Shown: one piece after another, positions 34,305-42,490 of the stretch
How positions within the stretch are numbered: position 1 is the stretch's first letter
How the letters are laid out: the number at the start of each line of letters is the position of its first letter
Assembly: GCA_038530575.1 (NCBI GenBank)
Contig: JBCBCP010000005.1
Location: forward strand, 1 to 64,000
From: JBCBCP01 sp038530575
GTDB taxonomy: Bacteria; Pseudomonadota; Alphaproteobacteria; Rhodobacterales; Rhodobacteraceae
Direction: 5' to 3'
Length of the DNA: 64,000 nt
Program-made: the position numbers and the translations under genes
Notes under the pieces: model-generated
The model's database searches: none
The model's input: only the letters and a program-made list of their open reading frames with translations
What the model was told of the DNA's origin: nothing

Positions 34305-35833
34305 GTTTGTCGCTCCATCAGCAGCACCTGCAGCGCCGCGCGCCGGGCGGTGTCTTCAAGCCCCAGCACGCGCAAGGTGACAAGCGCGCGGGACAGGGTT
34401 TGCAGATCACCGCGCGCGCCGCGGTCCAACTGCGTCAGGACGTCTAGCAAGGCCGGACCAAGGGCATCGCCGCGCGCCATCTCAATGAGCCGGGCATCGG
34501 GGGCTGGCGCATCTTGCCCAAAAGCGCGGCGCACCGCGTCTTGTAAGGGATCTTGCAGCTCGGAAATCGTCGCAGTGTCACCTGCGGCGAGCGCGCCCAA
34601 AAGCGGCCTGTCCGCTGCCTGTTCGGGAAACCGCGTTGCGGCCTCCTCATAACGCGGCGACAACAAGATCAGCTCATAGGCCGGCGCACTGCCGGCGGCA
34701 CCCGACTGAAGCAGCCGGTCGGCAAAGAGCCCTGCCACGGGAACCGCCATGCGCGCCGCACGCGCTGCGGTCAGCGCATCCGGCAAGGTCTTGGCAATAG
34801 CGTCCGACGATCCAGTGCGCAGCGCCGTATCAAATCGCTGGATCGAGCGGGTCCGGTCCCAGATACCGCCCGACGCAGCGGGCTGCCGGTCTGTGATGAT
34901 GCCGAAAAGGCGGTTCGCATCGATGGCACCTGTTTCGGCCAGACGCTCGGCGGCAGAAAGTTGCGCCTTCCAGCCCGCCACATCGCGCAGGTCCAGATTG
35001 GCGAAGGCGCGGGGAAGGGTGGTTGTGGAAACTGGCGTGCCCACCGCTTCGAGCATCCGCACGGACAGTGGGTCGGGTCGCGCGGGGATGGCCGGATCCC
35101 CTTCAACCAGCTCGGGATCGAGAAACTGGGCCAGAAGGTTCGCCTCGGCCTCGCTCAGGTCCCCAAGAGCGCTTGCGGTACCAAGCAGTAAGGCGGCTGT
35201 GTCCCAGTCGCCCGCGCGCGCCGCGCAGAACACTTGCTCGCGGTAGTCTGCGAGCGGTGGGCGCGCCTGCTGCAGGACAGCGCAAGCTTGCGCCTCTTCT
35301 CCCGCCAAGAGCGCCGCATCAAAAAGGCGTTCGAAGGCCGCCTTGGTCGTGGGCGGACCCGACTGGTGGCTGAGTGCCAAGGCCGGGTCCAGCGCCCCCA
35401 TGCGCATCAGCGCGTCAATGCGCGCCAGCACCAGCGCCGCAGCACCGGTGGTCGGCGGATCGGTCTCCGCTAGTAACACCGTATAGAATAAGGCCTGAGC
35501 CGCAGGCAGCATTGGCACGCCCATCCGGTCAATGCGTGCCGCGGTTTGCAGGCCGTCGGCCCCTTTCCAGAGCGTTGCCGGAAGCCCCGTTACGTCGCCC
35601 GGCACCAGACCGACCTGCCGCGCTGCCGCGCCCTCAAGCGGCGTGACCGTAACTGCGGGTACTGTGGCACTGCCTGTAACGGCCGGCTCCTGCGTAACAG
35701 GCGCAATGGCTGCAGGCGGCGTCTGCTGGCGCAACCAGTCTATGGCCGACAACGGCGCACCGCTGGTGTCCTGCGCCGCAGCGCTCCCCGCGCTGAGTGC
35801 GAGGACGACAAACGCGGATGATCTAATCGACAT
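34301..35833 (-). CDS. Exported helical-repeat protein of unknown function
   Basis: 510 residues, family not recognised. The signal peptide MSIRSSAFVVLALSAGSAAA is cleaved before QDTSGAPL. A proline/threonine-rich linker (about 35-65) leads to an alanine/leucine-rich, mostly helical body with pairs such as ALFYTVLLAETDPPTTGAAA and AFERLFDAALLAGEEAQAC, reminiscent of TPR/Sel1-like helical hairpins. It overlaps xerD by 4 bases downstream and a 49-residue membrane protein by 11 bases upstream. The tight coupling suggests a conserved unit. Confidence 0.7.
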   Translation of the reverse strand: MSIRSSAFVVLALSAGSAAAQDTSGAPLSAIDWLRQQTPPAAIAPVTQEPAVTGSATVPAVTVTPLEGAAARQVGLVPGDVTGLPATLWKGADGLQTAARIDRMGVPMLPAAQALFYTVLLAETDPPTTGAAALVLARIDALMRMGALDPALALSHQSGPPTTKAAFERLFDAALLAGEEAQACAVLQQARPPLADYREQVFCAARAGDWDTAALLLGTASALGDLSEAEANLLAQFLDPELVEGDPAIPARPDPLSVRMLEAVGTPVSTTTLPRAFANLDLRDVAGWKAQLSAAERLAETGAIDANRLFGIITDRQPAASGGIWDRTRSIQRFDTALRTGSSDAIAKTLPDALTAARAARMAVPVAGLFADRLLQSGAAGSAPAYELILLSPRYEEAATRFPEQAADRPLLGALAAGDTATISELQDPLQDAVRRAFGQDAPAPDARLIEMARGDALGPALLDVLTQLDRGARGDLQTLSRALVTLRVLGLEDTARRAALQVLLMERQT

Positions 35834-35972
35834 CCAGCGTCACCGGCTCGCGCACCTCGGCCTGCGGCGGATCGAAATCGGCACCGAAAAACGGGCCGAC
35901 ATATGTGTAACCAACCAGCGCGATGAACCCGAGCACCGCGAGGTAGAAGAGGTATTTGATGAGCCTGCCCAT
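35823..35972 (-). CDS. Small membrane protein (49 residues)
   Basis: Reads MGRLIKYLFYLAVLGFIALV then GYTYVGPFFGADFDPPQAEV, ending TLDVD. A single hydrophobic helix (about 5-25) and an acidic, proline-containing tail on the outer face are clear. It overlaps the next gene by 11 bases and is divergent from aroK, whose start is 82 bases away. The composition and tight coupling indicate a real gene, the first of the unit ending in xerD. Function unknown. Confidence 0.7.
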   Translation of the reverse strand: MGRLIKYLFYLAVLGFIALVGYTYVGPFFGADFDPPQAEVREPVTLDVD

Positions 35973-36054
35973 GTGCCGTCTTTGCCCTGCCGACCTGCCT
36001 TTTGCGACATGTTATATATGGCCTTTCGGCCAAGATCACGCCATCAAGAGCGCC

Positions 36055-36627
36055 ATGAGCGAAATTCGGCATCACATCACCGCAAAGCTGAAGAAGACCG
36101 TTGTACTTGTTGGCATGATGGGCGCGGGCAAGACGGCCGTGGGCAAGGCGCTTGCGGCGCGGCTTGGCGTTCCGTTTCGGGACAGCGATGCGGAAATAGA
36201 AGCTGCCGCTAACATGACGGTGCCCGAGATTTTCAGCAGGGACGGCGAGCCGTTCTTTCGCAAGCGCGAGGCAGAGGTTATCGAGCGCCTTCTCAAGGCC
36301 GACCCGGGTGTTCTGTCCACTGGTGGCGGCGCGTTCCTGGCAGAGCGCAACCGTGCAAGCATTTCGGCCCATGGTGTGTCCGTCTGGCTTGATGCGGATC
36401 TTGAGCTTCTGTGGTCCCGAGTGCGCCACAAGGACACGCGCCCCTTGCTGCGCACCGATGATCCCAAGGCCACGCTGAAGGCTATCTTTGAGGCGCGTAC
36501 CCCGATCTATAAACAGGCCGCACTGCGCGTTTCGGCATCGCCTGATCTGACGATCGAAGCCATGGCAGAGCGCGTGATTGGCGTTTTGGCCACCCGCGCA
36601 GATGTATTGGAGACGCCAGATGACTGA
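36055..36627 (+). CDS. aroK: Shikimate kinase
   Basis: 190 residues. The Walker A motif GMMGAGKTAVG lies at about 20-30, followed by the shikimate-binding DSDAEIE and the R in FFRKREAEV, STGGGAFL, and the lid arginines in HKDTRPLL. The enzyme phosphorylates shikimate in aromatic amino-acid synthesis. The start at 36055 is favoured over upstream in-frame codons because the family begins there. It overlaps aroB by 8 bases. TTATAT-like sequence at about 36012 could be a -10 box. Confidence 0.95.
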   Translation: MSEIRHHITAKLKKTVVLVGMMGAGKTAVGKALAARLGVPFRDSDAEIEAAANMTVPEIFSRDGEPFFRKREAEVIERLLKADPGVLSTGGGAFLAERNRASISAHGVSVWLDADLELLWSRVRHKDTRPLLRTDDPKATLKAIFEARTPIYKQAALRVSASPDLTIEAMAERVIGVLATRADVLETPDD

Positions 36628-37732
36628 ACGGGTACATGTCGCGCTGCCGGGCCGGGCCTATGATGTCCTGATCGGCCCGGGCCTTTTGGCTGAGGCGGGC
36701 CGCCATATCGCGCCGCTCTTGCGCCGCCCGCGCGTCGCTGTCATCGCCGACAGCCATGTCGCGGCGCTGCACTGGGAGACCTTCCGGGCAGGCCTTGCGG
36801 CTGCGGGAATCGAGGTCGCGCTGCTGGAATTGCCGCGGGGTGAGGCCACGAAAAGCTGGGCGCAGGTGCAGGCCTGCTGTGACTGGCTGCTGGACCGGCA
36901 TGTCGAACGGGGCGACGTGGTGGTCGCCTTTGGCGGCGGTGTGATCGGTGACCTTGTAGGCTTCGCCGCCGCAATCCTGCGGCGGGGCGTGCGGTTCGTG
37001 CAGGTGCCAACCTCGCTTCTGGCGCAGGTCGACAGCTCTGTTGGTGGAAAGACGGGGATCAACACCCACCATGGCAAGAACCTGATCGGCGCGTTCCATC
37101 AACCCAGTCTCGTTCTGGCAGATGTGGAGGTTCTGGGGACGCTGACGCAGCGCGATCTATTGGCGGGCTACGGCGAAGTTGTGAAATACGGTCTTCTGGG
37201 AGACGCGGATTTCTTTGCATGGCTTGAAGCGCACGGCGCCGCCTTGTCGTCTGGCGACATGACAGCGCGAATGCGGGCGGTGCGCCGCTCGGTCGAGATG
37301 AAGGCACAGATTGTCCTGCGCGATGAGACAGAGCAGGGCGACCGCGCGCTTTTGAACCTAGGCCATACGTTTGGCCACGCGCTTGAGGCCGCCACGGGTT
37401 ATTCGGATCGGCTGCTGCACGGCGAGGGCGTCGCTGTCGGCTGCGCGCTGGCGTTTGATCTGTCGGCGCGACTAGGGCTCTGCCCGCAGGAAGACCCGAG
37501 CCGCGTGGCGCAGCATCTGGCGGCGATGGGTATGAAATCCAGCCTCGTCGACATCGCCGGAGATTTGCCGGACGCGGACGGGCTTTTGGCGCTGATGGGG
37601 CAGGACAAGAAGGTCGTCGACGGCCAGTTGCGGTTTATCCTTACGCGCGGGATCGGGTCTGCCTTTGTCAGCGCAGATGTGCCGCCCGGCGCGGTGCGCG
37701 CGGTACTGACCGACGCTTTGGCGGCACGGTGA
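36620..37732 (+). CDS. aroB: 3-dehydroquinate synthase
   Basis: 370 residues. NAD and metal-binding features are clear: VVVAFGGGVIGDLVGFAA, VPTSLLAQVDSSVGGKTGIN, YGEVVKYGLLGD, LLNLGHTFGHALEAATGY and HGEGVAVGCALAF, with the zinc glutamate and histidines in place. It converts DAHP to 3-dehydroquinate, upstream of shikimate kinase in the same pathway. The start ATG overlaps the end of aroK by 8 bases and its stop overlaps the next start (GTGA). Confidence 0.96.
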   Translation: MTERVHVALPGRAYDVLIGPGLLAEAGRHIAPLLRRPRVAVIADSHVAALHWETFRAGLAAAGIEVALLELPRGEATKSWAQVQACCDWLLDRHVERGDVVVAFGGGVIGDLVGFAAAILRRGVRFVQVPTSLLAQVDSSVGGKTGINTHHGKNLIGAFHQPSLVLADVEVLGTLTQRDLLAGYGEVVKYGLLGDADFFAWLEAHGAALSSGDMTARMRAVRRSVEMKAQIVLRDETEQGDRALLNLGHTFGHALEAATGYSDRLLHGEGVAVGCALAFDLSARLGLCPQEDPSRVAQHLAAMGMKSSLVDIAGDLPDADGLLALMGQDKKVVDGQLRFILTRGIGSAFVSADVPPGAVRAVLTDALAAR

Positions 37733-38232
37733 GCGGCCGTATCCTTGTCAGCGCCTGTCTGCTTGGCCAGCCCGTGCGATACGATGGCGGCGCAAAAACT
37801 CTGCAAAATGAACTGCTTGACCAATGGCAGGCAGAGGGGCGCGTTGTGCCTTTGTGTCCGGAGGTCAGCGCCGGTTTTCCCACGCCGCGCGCCCCAGCGG
37901 AGATCGCACCCGGCACAAGTGGCGCGGACGTCTGGCGCGGCGCGGGGCAAATCCGGGAGGATACTGGCCGCGACGTGACAGAGACCTTCCGGCGCGGAGC
38001 ACAGATCGCTGTCGCGCATGCGCGAAAGGCAGGCTGCCGCTTTGCGCTGCTGATCGACGGCAGCCCGTCTTGCGGAAGCACGTTCATATACTCAGGCATG
38101 TTCGACGGACAAAAGCGTGTGGGCCAAGGCGTTGTGGCCGCTGCACTGCGCGAAGACGGGGTTCAGGTTTTTGCGCCCTCTGACATCGAAGCGCTTGCAC
38201 AGGCTTTGACAGGCGAAACGCGAAACGCCTGA
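37729..38232 (+). CDS. DUF523 family protein
   Basis: 167 residues starting with GTG, overlapping the aroB stop as GTGA. Conserved DUF523 blocks are present: ILVSACLLGQPVRYDGGAK, VPLCPEVSAGFPTPRAPAEI and LLIDGSPSCGSTFIYSG, with conserved cysteines that could bind a metal or cluster. The function of the family is not established. Translational coupling to aroKB is probably positional rather than metabolic. A small hairpin (AACGCC-TGACT-GGCGTT, 38224-38240) spans its stop. Confidence 0.85.
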   Translation: MSGRILVSACLLGQPVRYDGGAKTLQNELLDQWQAEGRVVPLCPEVSAGFPTPRAPAEIAPGTSGADVWRGAGQIREDTGRDVTETFRRGAQIAVAHARKAGCRFALLIDGSPSCGSTFIYSGMFDGQKRVGQGVVAAALREDGVQVFAPSDIEALAQALTGETRNA

Positions 38233-38290
38233 CTGGCGTTCCGGGCCTTCATTGCCAACGCGGGGAAACCGGGTTGATTTCCCGGCTGCC

Positions 38291-38782
38291 TCAGAACGGG
38301 ATTTCGTCGTCCAGATCGCGGCTTGGTGCCGGGCTGGGCGCGCCGCCCCGATCATCATAGCCGCCGCCGCGGTCGTCATAGCCCATCTGGCCACCGCCGC
38401 CGCCATATCCGCCGCCCCCGCCGCCTCCATCGCGGCTGTCGAGGAAGGTCAGCTCGCCCGCGTAGGGGCGCAGCACGACCTCTGTCGAATAGCGGTCCTG
38501 GCCGGATTGATCCTGCCATTTGCGCGTTTCCAGTTTGCCCTCGATATAGACCTTGGAGCCCTTGCGCAGATACTGCTCTGCGAGCCGCGCGAGGTTTTCG
38601 TTGAAAATCGCGACCGAGTGCCACTCGGTGCGCTCCTTGCGCTCTCCGGTGTTGCGGTCTTTCCAGTTTTCGGATGTAGCGATGCGCAGATTGCATACCT
38701 TGCCACCGTTCTGGAACGTGCGCGTCTCGGGGTCGCGCCCCAGATTGCCCACGAGGATCACCTTGTTCACCGAGCCTGCCAT
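38291..38782 (-). CDS. ssb: Single-stranded DNA-binding protein
   Basis: 163 residues from the ATG at 38782, preceded by a GAAGG-type ribosome site. The OB fold (residues about 1-110: NKVILVGNLGRDPETR, EWHSVAIFNENLARLAEQYL, SKVYIEGKLETRKWQDQSGQ) is typical. A glycine-rich linker and the acidic tip DLDDEIPF, which recruits repair and replication proteins, complete it. A longer in-frame N-terminus is open but lacks family similarity. Confidence 0.96.
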   Translation of the reverse strand: MAGSVNKVILVGNLGRDPETRTFQNGGKVCNLRIATSENWKDRNTGERKERTEWHSVAIFNENLARLAEQYLRKGSKVYIEGKLETRKWQDQSGQDRYSTEVVLRPYAGELTFLDSRDGGGGGGGYGGGGGQMGYDDRGGGYDDRGGAPSPAPSRDLDDEIPF

Positions 38783-38931
38783 CTTCTGTCCTTCTCTCCC
38801 GATTCTCGCCGCGGTCAGCCTAACTGTCGCCGCGCGGGGTTTAAACATGCTTAACGCGTGATGAACGATGGGTGGCGCGCGCCGCACAATCGCTTATAGT
38901 GCGCGGCAATCGAGGTGGTCGGAGCAGGAAC

Positions 38932-39525
38932 ATGTCGACTTGGAACTTCGCAATCGTCGGTGCGATTGTCGCAAGCCTGAGTGCTGGGCTCGCGCACGCT
39001 GATACATTGTCCACAAAGTCGCGCAAGTCCCTGTTCAAATCGCAGACCAAGATCCTCGATAACCGGGCTGCCAAACAGTATTCGAACTCCGTAAGGCTTC
39101 AGCCGCCCAAGGTGCACACGCCGTCGAAATGGGACACCGGACCGAAATGGACGGGCAAATACCGCGGCGAATTTCTTCCGATGGCCAAAGCGGCAGCGCG
39201 CCGGCACAACATCCCCGAAGACCTTTTCCTGCGCCTTGTTCAGCAGGAATCTGCCTGGAACCCCAAGGCGGTCAGTCACGCAGGCGCCATCGGCCTTGCG
39301 CAACTGATGCCGGGCACCGCCCGCAAGCTGCGCGTTGACCCGCACGATCCGGCGCAAAACCTTGATGGGGGCGCACGGTACCTGCGCCAGCAATACGATC
39401 GGTTCAAAAGCTGGAGGCTGGCGCTGGCGGCCTATAACGCAGGTCCGGGCGCGGTGCGTAAATACAATGGTGTGCCGCCGTTCAAGGAAACCCGGAATTA
39501 CGTCAAGGTCATCTGGGGCAGCTGA
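38932..39525 (+). CDS. Lytic transglycosylase (SLT domain)
   Basis: 197 residues with GGAGCAGG directly upstream of the ATG. A signal peptide (MSTWNFAIVGAIVASLSAGL, then AHA) precedes a short linker and an SLT/goose-lysozyme-like domain. The catalytic glutamate is in LVQQESAWNPKAVS, followed by GAIGLAQLMPGTA, NLDGGARYLRQQYDRF and LAAYNAGPGAVRKYNG. It cleaves peptidoglycan glycan strands in the periplasm. The stop is 1 base before the next gene, so the two are coupled. Confidence 0.92.
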   Translation: MSTWNFAIVGAIVASLSAGLAHADTLSTKSRKSLFKSQTKILDNRAAKQYSNSVRLQPPKVHTPSKWDTGPKWTGKYRGEFLPMAKAAARRHNIPEDLFLRLVQQESAWNPKAVSHAGAIGLAQLMPGTARKLRVDPHDPAQNLDGGARYLRQQYDRFKSWRLALAAYNAGPGAVRKYNGVPPFKETRNYVKVIWGS

Positions 39526-39526
39526 T

Positions 39527-40282
39527 ATGCTGCGCCGCGTGATCGCGGGCCTCGGCCTTGCTGTGGTCTTTGCGTCATCAGCGGCTGCACAGACTTTTCA
39601 AGACAGCGATTGGAGCCTCAGCGCGCGGCTCAGCTGCGGTGTGCCAAAACAGGCGGTAGGGGCAAAACCTGTCGCATGGGGCCGCATCAAAGGTGACCGC
39701 AAATTGGTCTTTACCCTCGCGCCCGGTCAGGTTGGCGCCTGCGGAACTGATGATCAACGGCGCCACCGCGCGCCGTACTGGGAGCGGATTGAACTGGCAA
39801 CGCAGCCCTTGCCCGGCGCGAGGCGTGTTCATTTAGGGTTCGAAGTCACTTTCTTGCAGGGCTTCGATAACGCGCGCGAGACGTTTTTCCAGATCCACAA
39901 CTGGGCGCGCGGCTGCGACGCCTACCCGCCGCTGATGCTCAAATTTGATCGCGGTCTGTTGCAGGTCATGACGCTGCGCGGTCGGTCCTTGAACGGCGGG
40001 AGCCGTAAAGGGCGGCACCGACCGGCACAAATTCCGCCCGTTCATATTGACGCGCTGACAGGTTCGCCGCAGCGCTTTGACCTCTGGCTTGATTTCTCTT
40101 CTCCGAACACGGGCCAATTGCGCCTGTCGCTGAATGGACAGACTCTGGTGTCAGGCGCACCGATTAGCCGAGCGTCCTGTGCGCCGCTTTTTGCCAAGTT
40201 CGGGATTTACCGGCCGGGACCGGCGGGGTCCATTTCGCAAGCAGCCTTCGACGACATCAGAATGACCACTGGGCAAAAATAA
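39527..40282 (+). CDS. Exported protein resembling heparin-lyase-type (PF14099) polysaccharide lyases
   Basis: 251 residues with a signal peptide (MLRRVIAGLGLAVVFASSAAA) before QTFQDSDWSL. The remainder is a beta-rich, jelly-roll-like domain with ARRVHLGFEVTFLQGFD, ETFFQIHNWARGCDAYPP, QRFDLWLDFSSPNTGQLRLS and FAKFGIYRP, a layout like the polysaccharide lyase 7/heparin-lyase-I superfamily. Catalytic residues cannot be assigned by eye, so activity is unproven. The start is one base after the lytic transglycosylase stop, suggesting a shared role in the cell envelope. Confidence 0.6.
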   Translation: MLRRVIAGLGLAVVFASSAAAQTFQDSDWSLSARLSCGVPKQAVGAKPVAWGRIKGDRKLVFTLAPGQVGACGTDDQRRHRAPYWERIELATQPLPGARRVHLGFEVTFLQGFDNARETFFQIHNWARGCDAYPPLMLKFDRGLLQVMTLRGRSLNGGSRKGRHRPAQIPPVHIDALTGSPQRFDLWLDFSSPNTGQLRLSLNGQTLVSGAPISRASCAPLFAKFGIYRPGPAGSISQAAFDDIRMTTGQK

Positions 40283-40310
40283 CCCGCGGAACGCCGCAGC
40301 GCTCCGCGGG
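40275..40310 (-). terminator. Terminator of the Dpp-type operon
   Basis: On the minus strand CCCGCGGA-N12-TCCGCGGG folds into an 8-bp hairpin, followed by TTATTTTT (40282-40275). It lies just after the fused ATPase stop and overlaps the end of the convergent lyase-like gene, so it may work in both directions. Confidence 0.7.
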
Positions 40311-40317
40311 GCTGGGT

Positions 40318-42402
40318 TTATTCCGCAGCGATCTTGATCACTGGATCCATCTTCGACAGGATCTCGTCGCTCAGATGGCACTTGATCTGATGCCCTTCGG
40401 CGAGGCGGCGCACCGGTGGCACCTCTTTCTCGCACAGGCCACCCGCAACCTCCGATTTCCACCGGCAGCGCGTCTGGAACGGGCAGCCGGGGGGCGGGTT
40501 CATCGCCGACGGGATGTCCCCTTCAAGCACGATGTGCTGCTTTTCCACACTAGTGTCCGCGATGGGGACCGCACTCAGCAATGCCTCGGTGTAGGGGTGG
40601 TAAGGGGGTGAGAAGACCTGCTCGGTATCCCCCAGCTCCACCACATGGCCCAGATACATGACCATGACCCGATCGCTGAGATAGCGCACAATGGAGAGGT
40701 CGTGGCTGATGAACAGCAGCGTCGTTTTGTGCTCGCGCTGGATCTCCATCAGCAGGTCCGTGACCGCCGCCTGCACCGACACGTCGAGCGCCGACACGGG
40801 CTCGTCTGCCACCACGATCTTGGCGTCGCCCGCAAAAGCGCGCGCGATGCCGACCCGCTGTTTCTGGCCACCGGATAGCTGGCGCGGCATGCGGTTCGCA
40901 AATTCGCGCGGCAGCTTCACGAGGTCCAGAAGCTCCAGCATGCGGTTCCAGCGCTCTTTCTCGTTATTGCCAACCTTGAAGATTTCCAGCGCCCGAACGA
41001 TCTGTCGCCCGACGGTCATGGACGGGTTCAGCGTATCAAATGGGTTTTGGAAAACCATCTGCACGTCGGCGACGGTCTGCGTATCCCGCTCTTCGATGGG
41101 CGTATCCTGGATCTGCTTGTTGCCCAGAAGAATGTCGCCTTCTGTTGCGGTTTCCAGACCCATCAACACTTTGGCAAAGGTCGACTTGCCGCAGCCGGAT
41201 TCGCCCACGATGGCGAGCGTTTCGGACTCGCGCGCCTCGAACGACAGCGTTTCGTTCGCTTTCACGACCTTGGTGGCGCCACCACCAAACAGCGCATTGG
41301 CCGCCACCTCGTAGTATTTCTTGAGGTTGTCCATCTTCAGGACAACGTCGCCGACAGGCGCCTTTTCCTTCTGCTCCCCCACGGTAAGGGGCGCATTCCA
41401 GTCGATCTCCTTGAACTTCAGACAGCGCGACTGGTGGCGGTCATTGCCGGGCACCGGCTCCATCGGGATGAAGCCCTGATCACAGCGCCCCGCCTCGAAA
41501 TAGTCGCAGCGCGGGCCAAAGTTACAGCCGTTCGGACGCTCATGGGGCAGGGGGAAGTTGCCGGGGATCGCCACCAGAGGGCGCGCATTCTTGTCGGCGC
41601 CGGGCAGGGGGATCGAACGGAACAGCGCCTGCGTATAGGGGTGCTGCATGTTGTTAAACACCGTCTCGATGCTGCCGCGCTCCACCGCCTCGCCGGAATA
41701 CATCACGCAGATGCGGTCACAGGTCTCCAGCACGAGGCCAAGGTTGTGGGAGATGAACAGCATCGACGTGCCGTATTTCTTGCCCAGATCCTTCACCAGC
41801 TCAACCACGGCGGCCTCGACCGTCACGTCAAGCGCGGTGGTCGGCTCGTCAAGGATCAGCAAGGACGGCTCCGACATCAGCGCCATCGCGATCACGATGC
41901 GCTGCTGCTGGCCGCCCGACAGCTGGTGCGGGAAGGAGTTGAGGATTCGCTTGGGGTCCGGCAGCTTCACATCCGTCACCACCTGAAGCGCGCGGTCATA
42001 AGCGTCTTTTTCGCTCATGCCCGCGTGGATCATCGGCACTTCCATCAGCTGCTTGCCGATCTTCATCGCCGGGTTCAGGGAGGCCATGGGTTCCTGATAG
42101 ATCATCGCAATCTCGGAGCCGCGGATATCCCGCAGCTCTTCCATGCTCATCTGCCCCAGGTCGCGGCCCTTGAACTTGATCGACCCGCCCACGATGCGCC
42201 CGTTCTTGCCAAGGTCCTGCATGACGCCAAGCGCCACCGTTGACTTTCCGCAGCCCGATTCCCCCACAAGGCCCACGGCCTCGCCCGGTTGAACGGTGAC
42301 CGAAAAATCCATCACGGCAGGGATTTCCCGCAGCCGCGTGAAGAAGGAAATCGACAGCTTGTCGATCTCCAAAATGGGGCCGTCGTAGTTGTCTTTGGCC
42401 AT
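40318..42402 (-). CDS. Dpp/Opp-type ABC transporter, two ATPase domains fused
   Basis: 694 residues from the ATG at 42402, with GGGGAG upstream. It contains two complete nucleotide-binding domains in one chain: Walker A GESGCGKST near residue 40 and again near 400, signatures LSGGQQQRIVIAMAL and LSGGQKQRVGIARAF, and two Walker B LILDEP/VVADEP blocks. Each ends in the OppD/DppF C-terminal cysteine-containing segment (CNFGPRCDYFEAGRCD; GCPFQTRCRWKSEV), which in this family may hold an iron-sulfur site. It powers the two permeases upstream in the same operon. Confidence 0.92.
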   Translation of the reverse strand: MAKDNYDGPILEIDKLSISFFTRLREIPAVMDFSVTVQPGEAVGLVGESGCGKSTVALGVMQDLGKNGRIVGGSIKFKGRDLGQMSMEELRDIRGSEIAMIYQEPMASLNPAMKIGKQLMEVPMIHAGMSEKDAYDRALQVVTDVKLPDPKRILNSFPHQLSGGQQQRIVIAMALMSEPSLLILDEPTTALDVTVEAAVVELVKDLGKKYGTSMLFISHNLGLVLETCDRICVMYSGEAVERGSIETVFNNMQHPYTQALFRSIPLPGADKNARPLVAIPGNFPLPHERPNGCNFGPRCDYFEAGRCDQGFIPMEPVPGNDRHQSRCLKFKEIDWNAPLTVGEQKEKAPVGDVVLKMDNLKKYYEVAANALFGGGATKVVKANETLSFEARESETLAIVGESGCGKSTFAKVLMGLETATEGDILLGNKQIQDTPIEERDTQTVADVQMVFQNPFDTLNPSMTVGRQIVRALEIFKVGNNEKERWNRMLELLDLVKLPREFANRMPRQLSGGQKQRVGIARAFAGDAKIVVADEPVSALDVSVQAAVTDLLMEIQREHKTTLLFISHDLSIVRYLSDRVMVMYLGHVVELGDTEQVFSPPYHPYTEALLSAVPIADTSVEKQHIVLEGDIPSAMNPPPGCPFQTRCRWKSEVAGGLCEKEVPPVRRLAEGHQIKCHLSDEILSKMDPVIKIAAE

Positions 42403-42440
42403 CTTTAGTCTCCCCGATGCCAAGCCTGTCTTCACTTGGC

Positions 42441-42480
42441 GAAATAAACTCCGGGGGTCCGGGGGCTGGCCCCCGGTCCC
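42441..42480. repeat. GGGGGC palindromic intergenic element between dppC- and dppDF-like genes
   Basis: CCGGGGG-CTGG-CCCCCGG (42459-42476) forms a strong hairpin in the 88-base gap. From memory, similar GGGTCCGGGGGCTGGCCCCC-type strings are widespread between genes in Rhodobacteraceae, so this is probably one copy of a dispersed palindrome. In the mRNA it may affect the ratio of ATPase to permease. Confidence 0.6.
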
Positions 42481-42490
42481 GCCGTCTCAA

